Of a stretch of 64,000 nt of DNA, positions 52,718 to 63,436 are shown one piece after another. The notes under the pieces are model-generated. The model was not told the origin of the DNA, searched no databases, and saw only the letters and a list, made by a program, of their open reading frames with translations. Position 1 is the first letter of the stretch, and each line of letters begins with the position of its first letter. The position numbers were made by a program, and so were the translations under genes. This DNA comes from Chamaecyparis obtusa (lineage: Eukaryota > Streptophyta > Pinopsida > Cupressales > Cupressaceae). Location of the stretch: NCBI GenBank assembly GCA_027943335.1, contig BSBK01003252.1, forward strand, positions 660,001 to 724,000, read 5' to 3'.

Positions 52718-53430
52718 CTATAATGGTGTATCATCAAACAATGGTGCTTCAACCAGTTGATCTATAATGACTTGTCCTTTGATGGCTTTCCTTTCAACAT
52801 ATTCTATGTCAAACTCACTCAATAGCATCACCCATTTAGGTAGTCTACCTATGAGGGAAGCTTTTCTTAGTAGGTACTTTAGTGGATCAATCTTAGCTAT
52901 TAGTTGTGTTGTATGAGCTAACATGTAGTGTCTCAGTTTCTATGATGCAAAGATCATAGCTAGATAAGCTTTCTCAATCATTGAATAGTTCTTCTCATAT
53001 GCTACCAATGTTATACTGATATAGTAAATAGCTCTTTCCTTCTTGTTCTCATCATGTTGTGCTAGTAATGCCCCCAGTGATGTATATATGGCAGAGACAT
53101 ATAGGATCAATGGCTTCCCTTGAATAAGAGGCATCAACATAGGAGGATTTGATAGATATTTCTTAATATGATTAAAATTATTTTCACATTCCTCGTTCCA
53201 TGAGAAGGCCACACCTTTATGTAATGTTTTTGTGAAAGGTTGTGTTGTTCACATCTCTAAAATCTATGCATACTCTTATAGATTTGTCTAGTTTTGAAAT
53301 AGGAACAATGTTGGAGATCCACTTAGCATAATTAATAACTCGGATAAATCTGGCCTTTAGTAGCTTTTTGAGCTCATCTTTGACTAGTAGTGCAGCATGT
53401 GGAAGCATCTTTCATAATTTTTGTTTAACG
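52718..53430 (-). pseudogene. Tat reverse transcriptase remnant joined to RNase H; RT core deleted
   Basis: The segment 53408-53217 is the N-terminal RT part (LLVKDELKKLLKARFIR, WISNIVPISKLDKSIRVCID, FRDVN). A few bases on, at about 53235-53215, the sequence reads in another frame as TKTLHKG followed by AFSWNEECENNF, the start of the connection/RNase H part. The RT palm with the MPFGLKN-type and YVDD boxes is missing, an internal deletion that I estimate at over 500 bp from the usual spacing. RNase H continues through LYVSAIYTSLGALLAQ and ERAIYYISITL to 52718, with one stop at about 52936. Confidence 0.85.
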
Positions 53431-53612
53431 GGTTTGACTCCTGGAGCTAATCTTGGCATATATGAATATTTCCATAGAGAGATGATGCATTATCAGATTT
53501 GGATCTAATCCTGGCATATATGAATATTTCCATAAAAAATTAATCTTCTTCTTTGTTAAGAAAGTAGTGAAGGCTTGTTTCTTTTCCTATGATGTTGTAC
53601 CCAAGTTGATAG

Positions 53613-53747
53613 TGTTACCAGTAGTTTTCATTGCACCAAAAGATCGATCTGTTAATGTCTGATACAACCACTAGCCTTATAGAAGACACAGGAGGTGGTT
53701 AAGCCATGTCATGAATCCCAAGGGGAGCGCTGACTATTTTTCCAACA
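53613..53747 (-). repeat. 3' LTR of TRIM (135 bp)
   Basis: On the plus strand it starts TGTTACCAGTAG and ends TTTTTCCAACA. It aligns with 53807-53944. Confidence 0.92.
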
Positions 53748-53806
53748 ATCTCCCCCTCAGCATTACTCGAGGGGATTCAAACCTGTGACCAAGCTTTGAT
53801 ACCACT

Positions 53807-53944
53807 TGTTACAAGTAGTAGTTGCCATTTCACCAAAAGATCATCCTGTTAATGTTTGATACAACCACTAGACTTATAGAAGAAACAGGAGGTGGTTAAG
53901 CCATGTCATGAATCCCGAGGGGAGCGCTGACCATTTTTCCAATA
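53807..53944 (-). repeat. 5' LTR of TRIM (138 bp)
   Basis: On the plus strand it starts TGTTACAAGTAG and ends TTTTTCCAATA; the last CA has become TA. Confidence 0.92.
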
Positions 53945-54991
53945 GATAGATTGAGTGGGCTCTATCAATACTGGAGATCTATCCTGTAAATGACTTAGAA
54001 GGACATCAAATATCTCATCCTTAGGTGCCTCAAAGAGGTTTTCACCTTTGGATACATCTTTTATTTGTACTATTTTAGGTTCTGAGACTACCACAAAGTG
54101 GTTTTCACCCTCAAAACTCCTTTTCTTTTTATTCTTGTTCTGTTGACTGAGATATTTGATATCCAAATTTTCCATGCTAACACTAGGTTCATTAATGGAA
54201 GTCATCATAGGTTCCACTGCATGGAGGTAGCAAGCAAGGGCATAGTCATTTTGAAAGGTATGGATATCTTGGCTCAAATCAGTAGATGTTTGGTCAATAA
54301 GCTCTGGATGTTGGATAGTCAATGTAGGGAAGGATTGGGAAATGGTGTTAACGCATATGGTGTTGTAATCATTGGTCCTAACCTGGCTCTTGAATTCAAA
54401 GGTGATATTACCACTCAGAATGTTCAGTTCCCGAATAGGCTCAATGTCATTATTGGATTCCACTTCAGCCATAGGTGGATCAAACTCACTAAGTTCATCA
54501 TTTCACTCTAGACTTACATCAAATTTAGGTGAATATTGGTGGATCACATCAATGTTTTTCTCAGTGATAAGTTCATCTTCTTTTGGAATGACTCCCCATT
54601 CATAGTCATTTGATTCATCCTCTATTTCTTCATCTAGACCCTTGGGAAATATAAGAACATGTGTGAAGTCAGGATGAATCCCCCAAGCAGGATTACCTTA
54701 AGATTTAGATTTAAATTCCTACTCATGGGAATCTATTTCAGAGTCACTAGAATGTCCCAAATGTTCATCTACTATGATATTTTTACCTTCCTCTTGTTTA
54801 GTAGTAGGTTCTTGTATATCTACCACATTGATATTCTCCTTAGGCTTCTCTTCATCCTTAAGAAGATCTAGTATTTCTTTAGGTAAATGTTCATAAGAAT
54901 TAAGCTCAGATGTGTCTGTATCATCACTATCATATTGTTGTGCTTCCCTCTCTTCAGTTTTGTTCACTTTTGGTTCTATCTGTTCTATCAC
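53945..54991 (-). pseudogene. Tat acidic spacer between protease and RT
   Basis: This low-complexity, acidic, Ser/Thr-rich coding stretch shares a frame with the protease segment and the G-patch-like piece. Examples are YDSDDTDTSELNSYEHLPKE (about 54932-54875) and the MAEVESNNDIEPIRELN part (54472 on). It has no domain that I recognise. Three stops lie at about 54717, 54685 and 54500. It is cut on its downstream side by the TRIM insertion. Confidence 0.6.
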
Positions 54992-55060
54992 ATGAGGAGA
55001 GTTTCCATTGAGATGGAAGGATTTCTTTTGATAAACTAGACCTGTAGTATCTTTGTTTGT

Positions 55061-55252
55061 TCAGCCACAATGAGCGATAGGTGATACAAGACCTTTGCCT
55101 CTTACTCCGAGAGGTCCTTTTCTAGTATATCCCATTTTGGACATGAGTTTGTGACCTAGTCCATATGACTTGACAAGGATTTTGAATGTTTTAGAGTCAC
55201 ACTTATGAACTATTTGGGATTGAGACTCATCCTTGTATAACCATGCAAGCAC
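55061..55252 (-). pseudogene. Tat G-patch-like segment
   Basis: Residues SYGLGHKLMSKMGYTRKG followed by PLGVRGKGLVSPIAH have the glycine spacing of the G-patch-type piece found between protease and RT in Tat elements. G-patches in cellular proteins bind RNA helicases or RNA; the role here is unknown. It is in frame with the protease segments upstream and ends at a TGA at 55063-55061. Confidence 0.6.
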
Positions 55253-55345
55253 AACTTCATCTTCTTCAAATACTTTCTTAGATACTTGTTCTATGACAAA
55301 AATTTCATTGTTGATAGCTTGAGGTTCTTTAGATGCTTGTTTTGT

Positions 55346-55969
55346 CTATTTTAGAGGTTGCCCATAAGATTTAGGCGAGACCAGGATAGATGTTAGAGAT
55401 AGGATTGGTTCCATAGTATATTCTCCCATGCCGGTATCCTTGATTTTGACTTCTTTGGAAATTTCTTCCATCTTGGATGTAGATGCTATGTCTATTTTCT
55501 TAGTGGAAGATTCTCTATTATTTGGAACAAGTTTGTCAGCACTCTCTTTCAAGGCATTGCAAGATGTAGATATGTCAGCTGGGATTGTTACCTCTACTCC
55601 ATCATAAGGAAACTTCACACATTGATGGTACATGGATGGAATAGCTTGCATTTCATGTATCCAAGGCCACCCTAGAAGAATGTTGTAAGCCAATGGAAGA
55701 TCCAAAACCTAACAAGTAATATCTCTGATGACTGGTCATGTTCTGATACGTAGGACAATTGTTCCCTTGGAAGCTCTCTCTTGTTCATCATAAGCTTTTA
55801 TAGTTATCTTTTTTTTAGGATCAATAGCATCTTCTAATAATCTCAGTTGTGTGATCCATTTGTAAGAACAAATGTTTATACCAATGCCTCCATCTATCAA
55901 CACATGTTTGACACGATGATTTTGGATCAAGACTTCAATGTGCACCGGTTGGTTATGCAGATGACTCAA
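55346..55969 (-). pseudogene. Tat aspartic protease
   Basis: The active-site block HVLIDGGIGINICS (about 55899-55858) carries the Asp-Gly-Gly triad usual for Tat proteases, and [19 protein letters not shown] (about 55690-55634) is the second conserved block (LLGRPW type). The two parts share one frame with a stop between at 55738-55736. The enzyme would cleave the Gag-Pol precursor. It is one of the better kept domains of this copy. Confidence 0.85.
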
Positions 55970-56539
55970 TGAATTGTCATCTTGCTCTGAAAAGGAGATA
56001 TACTAGGGTGATGTCACATGACCAACCATAGTTTGGAATCTATCTAGATCAAGATTGTCAGGAACTTTGGAACCGAGCAGAGCTTTATCCAGAATAGCCC
56101 TATGAGTAGGAGATATCCAAGGCAACTCAAACATGGATATTTTTGCATTGGTATGCTAGAGTTGTTGGATAATATTGTATGACATTGGTCTAGTCTCTTT
56201 AGGATTTGATGATTTTGAGGCAGCCCTCTATTTAGAAGCAGATGAAAGATTGAAAGGAACCTTAGATGCATTGGATGAATTCAAGTTTTGTCCTTGTAGA
56301 TGTGCCTGAGCTTGTGATTGAGTTACTACATTTGCTGATTGATTATCTCTTTCTTACAATTGTGATGACATTGCAATGTTCATATAGGTATGGTTCAACC
56401 ATATTTATGACAACATTGTTTCCAGTGTAGGCGTAATTGACTTTAGCACCCATGTTAGGCTAAGAAGATGAATCTCCTTGACCATGTTTTAGAAATGGTT
56501 CAGTGAATGCCGTATGATCATTGTTGGTTTTATGACAAT

Positions 56540-58020
56540 CAATTACAATTTCTCCATTATCAATTTTGTCTTGTATGAGATGTTTCAAGTGTATGCAGTT
56601 ATTGGTTTTATGACCCTTGTTTCGATGGAAGTCATAGAAATCAGTCTCTTTCCACCATTATGGTTTAGGTTCAGGATCAAATAATTTTATCTAAGGCAAT
56701 GAGATGATTTTGTTTGCCAAGAGAGTTTTCATGGCAGATTCTAAAGACTCACCCAAAGGAGTGAACTCATGTTTAGGTGTTGTAACCCATGGTTTATAGT
56801 ATTTCAACTTTTGAGATGGTTTAGATGCCTTTTGTTCATAAGCTTTTATGGCTTGAGTGCCCATGGTGAGATTGAATACGGGTGCCTTTGATGGAGCACT
56901 GATGTGATCAACAACACCATCTGTTACAACATTCTTGTTCTTGTTCCAGAATTTAACTTTGTCTTTCTTGTTGGAACTAGAACTAGATTCATACTTGCTA
57001 TCTTTGTTAACCGATATGTCCCTTATGAGAAAGAACATTTTCAATTTTTATAGCATTTTCCACCATCTTCTCAAAAGAAGTATGATATTGCATTTGTAGT
57101 TGGTAGTTGAGTTCTGGAATCAAATTGTTGATGAAGATCTCAAGTTTTTTAGTTTCTAGAATAGATCAAGCATAGAGTGAAAACATCTTTCTCCATCATT
57201 TGAGGAAAGTTAGGAAGGGTTCTCCTATCTTTTGTTTTAGATTGCAAATATCGATCATGGAAACTAGATGTTGAATGTTGTAGGAGTATTGTTGATCTTC
57301 ATGCATAAACTCCATAGATTGAGTGCAAAATTCTCTGACATGATCCTGGGGATCAGAGTTGCCATCATATTTGTTGTATTTGGGTATCTCCAATCATTTT
57401 GGGAATGGAGGCATGAACAAGTTTTTATCAAATGGAAAAGGACATAGGGCCTCCATGGAGAACTCTTTAGGTTCCTTCTCTTTTTCCAATTGGTTGAGCT
57501 TAACTTGCATGGCATGCATCTGCTTCATCATGGTTGTGATAGGAGTTTCTTCTTCTTGAGTGATGATATCCTCAACATTAAAGCTCAGAGGAAGTTTGGA
57601 TCCTTGTTGAGCTAGCTCCAAGAAGTAGGTTTCTTTCTCTTCTTGCAAGAAATGTCTCATCATTTTTTGAAAACCATCATCATTTCTATAGTGCTCTATT
57701 TCAAATGGGGTTGGTTCTAGATCACCACCATGATTAGACTAATGACCTTGGGATCCTTGGTTTCCTCCTCCTTGAGACATTGTGTTGTTGTGAGGACTAC
57801 CAGGGATTGATTAATGTGGATTTTATTGAGCACCTATGTGAATGAATATGGGAGGGGTGATGTAACCACCTTTCAAGAAAATATTTCCAAGACCGTCTTC
57901 TCTAAATTTAGTTGTGTCATAAGGTTGATGAAATGTTTGAGCAATGACAGAAGATGCTGTTGAATAGAGTTTGGGTGGTTCTCTTTGTTTTCTTTGTGAG
58001 GAAGCTCTAGTTTCCACCAT
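56540..58020 (-). pseudogene. Tat Gag
   Basis: It starts at ATG 58020 (MVETRASSQRKQREPPKLYS). The first frame holds to about 57196, with stops, through FLQEEKETYFLELAQQGSKL, a coiled MKQMHAMQVKLNQLEKEKE stretch and the Gag fold block PKYNKYDGNSDPQDHVREF (about 57384-57328). A frame change then leads to 57044-56691. A degenerate knuckle follows (FHRNKGHKTNNC, about 56640-56600) with the first Cys missing. Stops interrupt throughout. Confidence 0.8.
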
Positions 58021-59612
58021 TAACCTTGGGTGAAGAAAAAGAGCAAGATGAAGACAACTGAAGAATGACTTGATTCAAGAAGACCAAATGACGCAACCTT
58101 GTCAAGATTGGATTGATTGAAGATAGGTTTGGACATAAATGAAGGATATTGTACCCTAGTAATATGGGTAGGTGCCCAAAAGATGTTGGACATGAGCTCA
58201 CAACACTTAGATGATTCACTGAGGATTGAATTGAAGATGGTTTTGACAAGGTTTTTGACATAAGATCAGATGAGATTCAAATGATAGATTAGAAGGCTAG
58301 ATCAAACTCAAGAGACCACTTTTGGAAAATAGATTGGATTCTTTTGGTTTCTACTCTATTCTTGACATAGTGAATATTTTGACAGAATCTGGAAGTAGGC
58401 TGTAAAAACTAGATTTCTAAAAAATTTGGTAGGTTTCTGGCAATTTTTGAAATTTTTGATACGAGTTTATCCAAGCTCGTACGAGTTTGGATGAGGTCTG
58501 GCATGACAATTGGAAGCACTCGTATGATAGTTGACACTAAGGATTGAATTTTTACTTGAATTTTCTAACAACACTTGTACAACAGTATACAATCTCTCAT
58601 ATGACAATCTATGGGTTCTGGAATGACAATTGGGAAAAACTCGTACAACTTTCTGAGACTGTGGGATGAATTTGGACTCCAGAAAGGAATTTTGCTTCAT
58701 ATTTGTAATTTTCTAGTTTTCAATATCAGGTTGTTTCTCTGTCGAGGTTTGAAAATCTATGTAATAGTTCATCTCAGGTTCATTCATTTTCAATAACCAA
58801 GTAAATAACAAGCACTTAGAACAATAAGCAAAGGAATTCAAACACATCTGAAAACAATGAGCAAGGGAAAAAGAAACCTTGCACATGAACAATCAAGTGA
58901 CTTATTGTTCTAACCCTAGGAATGCTACTCATGTATGTTCTCAAAAGTTTTTCCAATCACACACATAGACCTAGAGAATAAAAATTTGGCAGCACTAGGG
59001 TTTTTCGTAATGGTTTGACTCTATAACTTTTGTAATCTCAAGAGGGAGAAATCCAATCCAGGTGCCCTGGGGTTTTGATACAGTCTGAGAATTTAATCAA
59101 TCAAGAGCTACTGAGGAGAGTTGATAGCCCAACAAGAGACTACACCTATGGAGATTTCTTCCACAAAGATATTTATATAGCAGCAATTACTACTATGGTG
59201 AAAATGGTTATTACCTCTTGAGATTTTGTCCATGCGGTTGACCCAATAAAGGGAATGTCCACTACGGTTAACCCTCTCTAAAGGTGACTCACAAAATAGA
59301 CCACATGGGGGATTGGTCCAGATTCAAGGATCTGAGTTTCTAATACTACCCAAAAAGGGAGTAGAGCATAGTCCTCTAGCCTTTTCACTTTTACCCAAAC
59401 AAAGTAGATAGATTCTTTGACGTGCTAAGACTGAAATTACCTCACCAAGATCTATGATGTCAACAAAAATATTCTCTCTAAGTGGGACCAAGAGAGAATG
59501 TACTGATCAAATTTGAGGACCAAACCAAGTGAACGTGAGATAATCATAGCATCCTCCCTACCTAAAAGGGGATCTATCTTCGAGAAGAGCTTCACATGAA
59601 AAACAAGCGAAT
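58021..59612 (-). other. Tat untranslated leader, gene-proximal part
   Basis: No domain-bearing ORF. At 58450-58660 the motif ACTCGTAC/CTCGTACGAG recurs about four times near CTGGCATGACAATTGG or a close variant. Related copies reappear at 61868-62050. Confidence 0.55.
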
Positions 59613-59878
59613 GTATTGATTTGAGGCTTTTTCCTATAGAATATTGTAAGGGAATGCCCATGTGGCTTTGCATATTGTAATTCTGAAAGTTTGTAATTCC
59701 ACATTTGTGGAGATAATAAGAAGCCATTTTTCTGTTCTTGCATATTGTTGTTGTTGTTTCTCTATTTTTGTTATGTGTTTGCGTTATTAAGGGGAGCACC
59801 CTTCATTAGTGGTATTAGAGTAGGAGTTTCTGAGTGTGTAAACAAATCACCGACTATGAGGCAGTCTACACCAGGATC

Positions 59879-60766
59879 ATGGGTTGGGTGAAGTTTTCCT
59901 TAAGAGGACGTGAGTATGGAGAAGAGAAAGAAAAAGATGACTTTTTTGATTGGGTGGATTCTTAGAATTCCTAGACTTGAGAAGATTAGAGAGAAATATT
60001 GAAAGAAGAGACATGAGTTGCAATACTGGATTTGAAGAAGCAAGTGGCTGAATTAGAAGTGGAGCTAAAAAAGAGAAGAGAGATTCATCATAAATGAGAT
60101 GATAGAAATTCTTTGGATGTAGAAAAGAAAGAAGATACAGTGGAGTATCATACAAGTGGAACAAAAGAAGAGGAAGAACATGAAGATGAAAAGATTAATG
60201 AACTTGAAGTTGATGAAGATGATTTATTAATGAAGATTGTAGTAGTTGAGGAAGAGTGGAATACCTTGGTTGGAGGTCAAAGCTAAGAATTTGTTATGTG
60301 CATTGTTGAAGACATGAAAGAAGAAAACAAAGATGAAGATATGAAAGAGGTAAATTTTTATGAATCATGGGATGCTAACTTTGAGATGGATTTGAAAAAT
60401 AATGATGATGGTTTATATGAGGACTTTGCAAGTGATGTTTGGTATGAAAAAGAAGATTTGTATGGCATTACAGAGTTTATTACAAGTGCATCAGATCCTA
60501 GAAGATTGGAGGAGAATGAGAGTTACACTTGGATGAAGTTGATTTCAAAGGAGTATTGTCAGCAACAAATACTTGTTCCAACTAGGTGTTGGAAAAGAAG
60601 AAAAAAGGAAATCTATCAGCAACGGATACTTGTTCTACAAAGGTGTTGGAAGACAAGAAAAAATATATATATTTCAACAGTGACTACTTCATTTTGTGAA
60701 TCCATATTCACAAAATTTTTCCTACCTTGGGTGTTTGATGCAGGAGCATCTTGCATCACAAAATAA
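59879..60766 (+). pseudogene. Unrecognised acidic ORF of the non-autonomous element
   Basis: One frame of 296 codons runs from ATG at 59879 to TAA at 60764-60766. It is broken by about eight TAG/TGA/TAA codons in the first 140 codons and open from 60296 on. It has no Gag, protease or polymerase motif. It starts MGWVKFSLRGREYGEEKEK, has a charged coiled-coil-like part (KKQVAELEVELKKRREIHH), a very acidic middle, and a repeated unit CQQQILVPTRCWKRRK / YQQRILVLQRCWKTRK. The end PWVFDAGASCITK is encoded partly by the 3' LTR. The chromovirus polyprotein ends with the same PWV-x-D-x-GAS words. Confidence 0.6.
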
Positions 60767-61476
60767 AATGGGGCATGATATAAAAAAATAAAATAAAATA
60801 AGAAAAAAAAAAGAGAAAAAAAAAGGAAAAAAAAAAGAGAAGAAAAAAAGAGGAGAAAAAAAAAAGAAGAAAAAAAAAGAAAGGAAAAAAAAGAAAAAAA
60901 GAAAAAACAAAGTTATTTCATTTACCAAGGTGCATAGGTGGGAAAGAAAAATAAAAAATAAAATTTAAATTTAAAAAAAAAAAATCATTTCATTTATCGA
61001 GGTGGGTAGGTGGCATTTTAGAAATTTGTAGAAAGTTCTTGCATTTAATATTTGTAGCTAGGTAGTTACAAATTTCTATTTTATTATTGGCTACAAAAGT
61101 AATGTAATTTTCTAATTGGCCCATATGATGGTGCTAAATATTAATTAGGTGGGTATTTAATATTTGTATCAAGGTAGTTGTATCTATCTTTTATCCCAAA
61201 TTGGTTGTGTTGTAATATCTTGGATGGTAAATGCCTATATAAAGAAGGCATAGGAGCATTCATAAGCAAGTTCTCAAGTTGTAAGATCTTGTATTGGGGA
61301 AGAAGCTCTCTCAAGTTGTAAGCTCTTGGATTGTAAGCTTGGAGGATGTAAGATCTCTCAAGTTGTAATTATTTTAAAGTATTAATGTATGTTTTGTAAA
61401 ACATTTTGTCTTCTTTTTGTTTCCATGTTATGTTTTTTGTTATGAGTTGGTAAGGGTGGTGTGGGCCCTTCATCAA
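60739..61476 (+). repeat. 3' LTR of the non-autonomous element (738 bp)
   Basis: It starts TGCAGGAGCATCTTGCATC and ends GGGCCCTTCATCA(A). It carries the TATA block TGCCTATATAAAGAAGGC (61232-61249) and a long purine tract near its start. Confidence 0.75.
60777..60909 (+). repeat. Homopurine (A/G) tract
   Basis: About 130 bases are almost all A and G, mainly A runs punctuated by G or GG. It lies inside the LTR of the non-autonomous element. Confidence 0.9.
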
Positions 61477-62180
61477 GCCCACTCTCTTAAGAACTCCACA
61501 AATAGTGTTCATAGGGCCTAATTACTATGTGTAACAGATATGCAAAAAACAAATCTATGTTCATTTTAGAGCCCAAAATTGAAGTGTGCGTTATGAAAGT
61601 AGGAAAGACACTCAAGCTAGACACGTGAGAGTTTGTTTTATGTCCCAAATTGAAGTATTATCAGATGCAACAGAATATCTGAGTTCCCATGCAACACACT
61701 TAGTAGATTTTACCTATTTTGTAATTTTTTTTATTGTACTTTCCAATGAGGAAATCAGCAAGTACCAATCAGAAATAAAAGATCTCAATTGTTAGGGTTA
61801 GCTGTTAGTCCAAATCCAAAAATCAAATCTGGAAAACTGCCTAAAAATTTGAAATGATAATTGATTTTTTTATGCCGAAACTCGTAAGACAAAAAATTAC
61901 CTCTTGTACGAAAATCCAAGCCTGATACGATAATGGGTCTATCCATACACGACAAAGCAACCTCCAAATGACAATATGTGACAACAAGCACGAGTCTGGA
62001 AAAAACCAATTATCGTACGACAGTCAGGGGGTCCTGGCATGACACTCTGCCAAAATTCATATGAAAAATGTACAGACAGAAAGTAAAATCATAGTTTTGA
62101 CAGAAAATGATAGAAAATTGATAGAAATTGTTAGAATGAAATGGAAACCCATTTCAGGGCCCCACGATGGGTGCCAGAAA
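61477..62180 (-). other. Tat untranslated leader, LTR-proximal part with primer site
   Basis: No coding domain. The primer binding site on the element strand is TGGCACCCATCGTGGGGC (plus 62159-62176), four bases from the 5' LTR. It resembles the TGGCGCC-type sites of Tat and Athila elements rather than the initiator-Met type. Further ACTCGTA/CGTACGA motifs lie at 61868-62050. Confidence 0.65.
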
Positions 62181-63436
62181 TGTGTGTGTGAAATTTGTAC
62201 CTAGCTGTAGAAATAAAACTTCAGTAAAACATTAGAGGTTAGCAAAATCAAGAAATCTGTAAATGAAATAAACTTAAGCTAACCAGGTGATTTACTGCCT
62301 TCTAGTAGGTGCAAGTATGATATTCTCAGATTTAAACCAAGATCAGTGACAATGCAACACCTAAAAAAAGGATTTGAATGCAAAAATATGAAGGTAGACT
62401 GAATCTAGATTAATCTATTTGTTTGTATTTTCTATGCAATAATATGAAAAACTATATGAGACTAGTCTAGAATGTATGAAATTGATATGTAGATTATTCT
62501 AACAATGCTATGCTATGATGTGAAAATGGATGCAAAGATATGAAAAACAATGAAAGATCTCACAAATTGCCTATTGCAAGAGCTTGATTCTTCAGATGCA
62601 ATTTCGTTAGAGTAATTGTGCAAATTCCAGAGATGTAATTATGAAGAGCTAAGCCTTGATTTTATAGAAATCCAGGGCTTGAGGATGCATTGAGAAAAGC
62701 CATAAATCACTCTTGATAAACTCAGGTTGATTTTTGAGTTAACAAGAAATCATAATTAATTAACTCATAAAAATCATGCAAAAGCACTTTTTGACTCAAA
62801 ATAGAGTTCAGTTCACTTTTTCAACTCACAATCACATGTCGAGTTTAGAAAGTTAACAAATTGAAATTAGTTGTTGACTATTTTTCTGATTGTGCATGAT
62901 TTAATTATGAATTAATTTAAAAATAAAGTGATTTATTCTCAACTTAACTGATTTTGAATTTAAAAATAACTGATTTATGGGTTAATTAATTATTAAATCA
63001 AACTTTTATTCAAAACTATATTATTAAATATTGACAACTAGATTTAATTAATTAAATAAGAATTTAATCAATTATTCGTAGGATTTTTGATTTACTATCA
63101 AAATTAAATAATATAATTAGGAATAAATAAACTTAAAATTTAATTAAATAATTAAGTGGCAGAATTAAACTTAATTAATTAAATATTCAGAATATTCAAT
63201 TAATCAAATTTCTAGGATAAATATGATTTATCGCCAAGTAATATTCAATTAAAGATAATTAGGATAATTAGGAATATTCAAAGAATATTCCCCGATGCAG
63301 AATTAAGATAAAATCAATTAGGGTTTTGATAAACTGATTTGCAAGTGTGCCTTAGGTTAGGACTTTGATGCCAATTTCGATCGATATGTCGATGTAGGAG
63401 GTTAATGAACATATAGCCCATTTTTTAGGTATTACA
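62181..63436 (-). repeat. 5' LTR of Tat element (1256 bp)
   Basis: It aligns end to end with 47217-48488 with scattered substitutions and small indels. On the plus strand it runs from TGTGTGTGTGAAATTTG to TTAGGTATTACA. Confidence 0.93.

Larger units (their letters stand above)
53613..53944 (-). mobile_element. TRIM (miniature LTR retrotransposon), complete, 332 bp
   Basis: Two direct repeats of 135 and 138 bp flank a 59-bp internal stretch. In minus orientation the LTR starts TGTTGGAAAAATAG and ends CTTGTAACA. The polypurine tract CTGAGGGGGAGAT (plus 53748-53760) abuts the 3' LTR. The primer site TGGTATCAAAGC (plus 53793-53804 as GCTTTGATACCA) lies two bases inside the 5' LTR. Perfect duplication GATAG is at 53608-53612 and 53945-53949. 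It has no coding capacity and must use other elements' enzymes. It lies between the Tat acidic spacer and the RT remnant. Confidence 0.93.
59613..61476 (+). mobile_element. Chimeric non-autonomous LTR element in the Tat leader
   Basis: 59613-59804 matches the last ~190 bp of the chromovirus LTR (homologous to about 27198-27389). It is followed by a primer-like TGGTATTAGAG and a leader like that after 21890 (GAGTGTGTAAACAAATCACC). Then comes an unrelated ORF (59879-60766) and a different 738-bp LTR at 60739-61476 that shares only its ends and TATA block with the chromovirus LTR. The 5' LTR is thus truncated and of another subfamily, and no target duplication is seen. Confidence 0.7.
47217..63436 (-). 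mobile_element. Gypsy LTR retrotransposon of the Tat type, 16.2 kb, with nested insertions
   Basis: Long direct repeats at both ends (47217-48488 and 62181-63436) are LTRs with TG...CA ends. The flanks are ATATT on the left and ATATC on the right, a 5-bp duplication with one mismatch. In element orientation the order is leader, Gag, protease, G-patch-like piece, acidic spacer, reverse transcriptase remnant, RNase H, second RNase H, integrase, long 3' untranslated region. A second RNase H before integrase and a TGGCACC-type primer site are typical of the Tat lineage. A TRIM and a chimeric LTR element have inserted inside it. Confidence 0.92.

Noticed and set aside
60722..60928. Minus-strand Phe-rich open frame
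   Set aside because: It is the complement of the homopurine tract.
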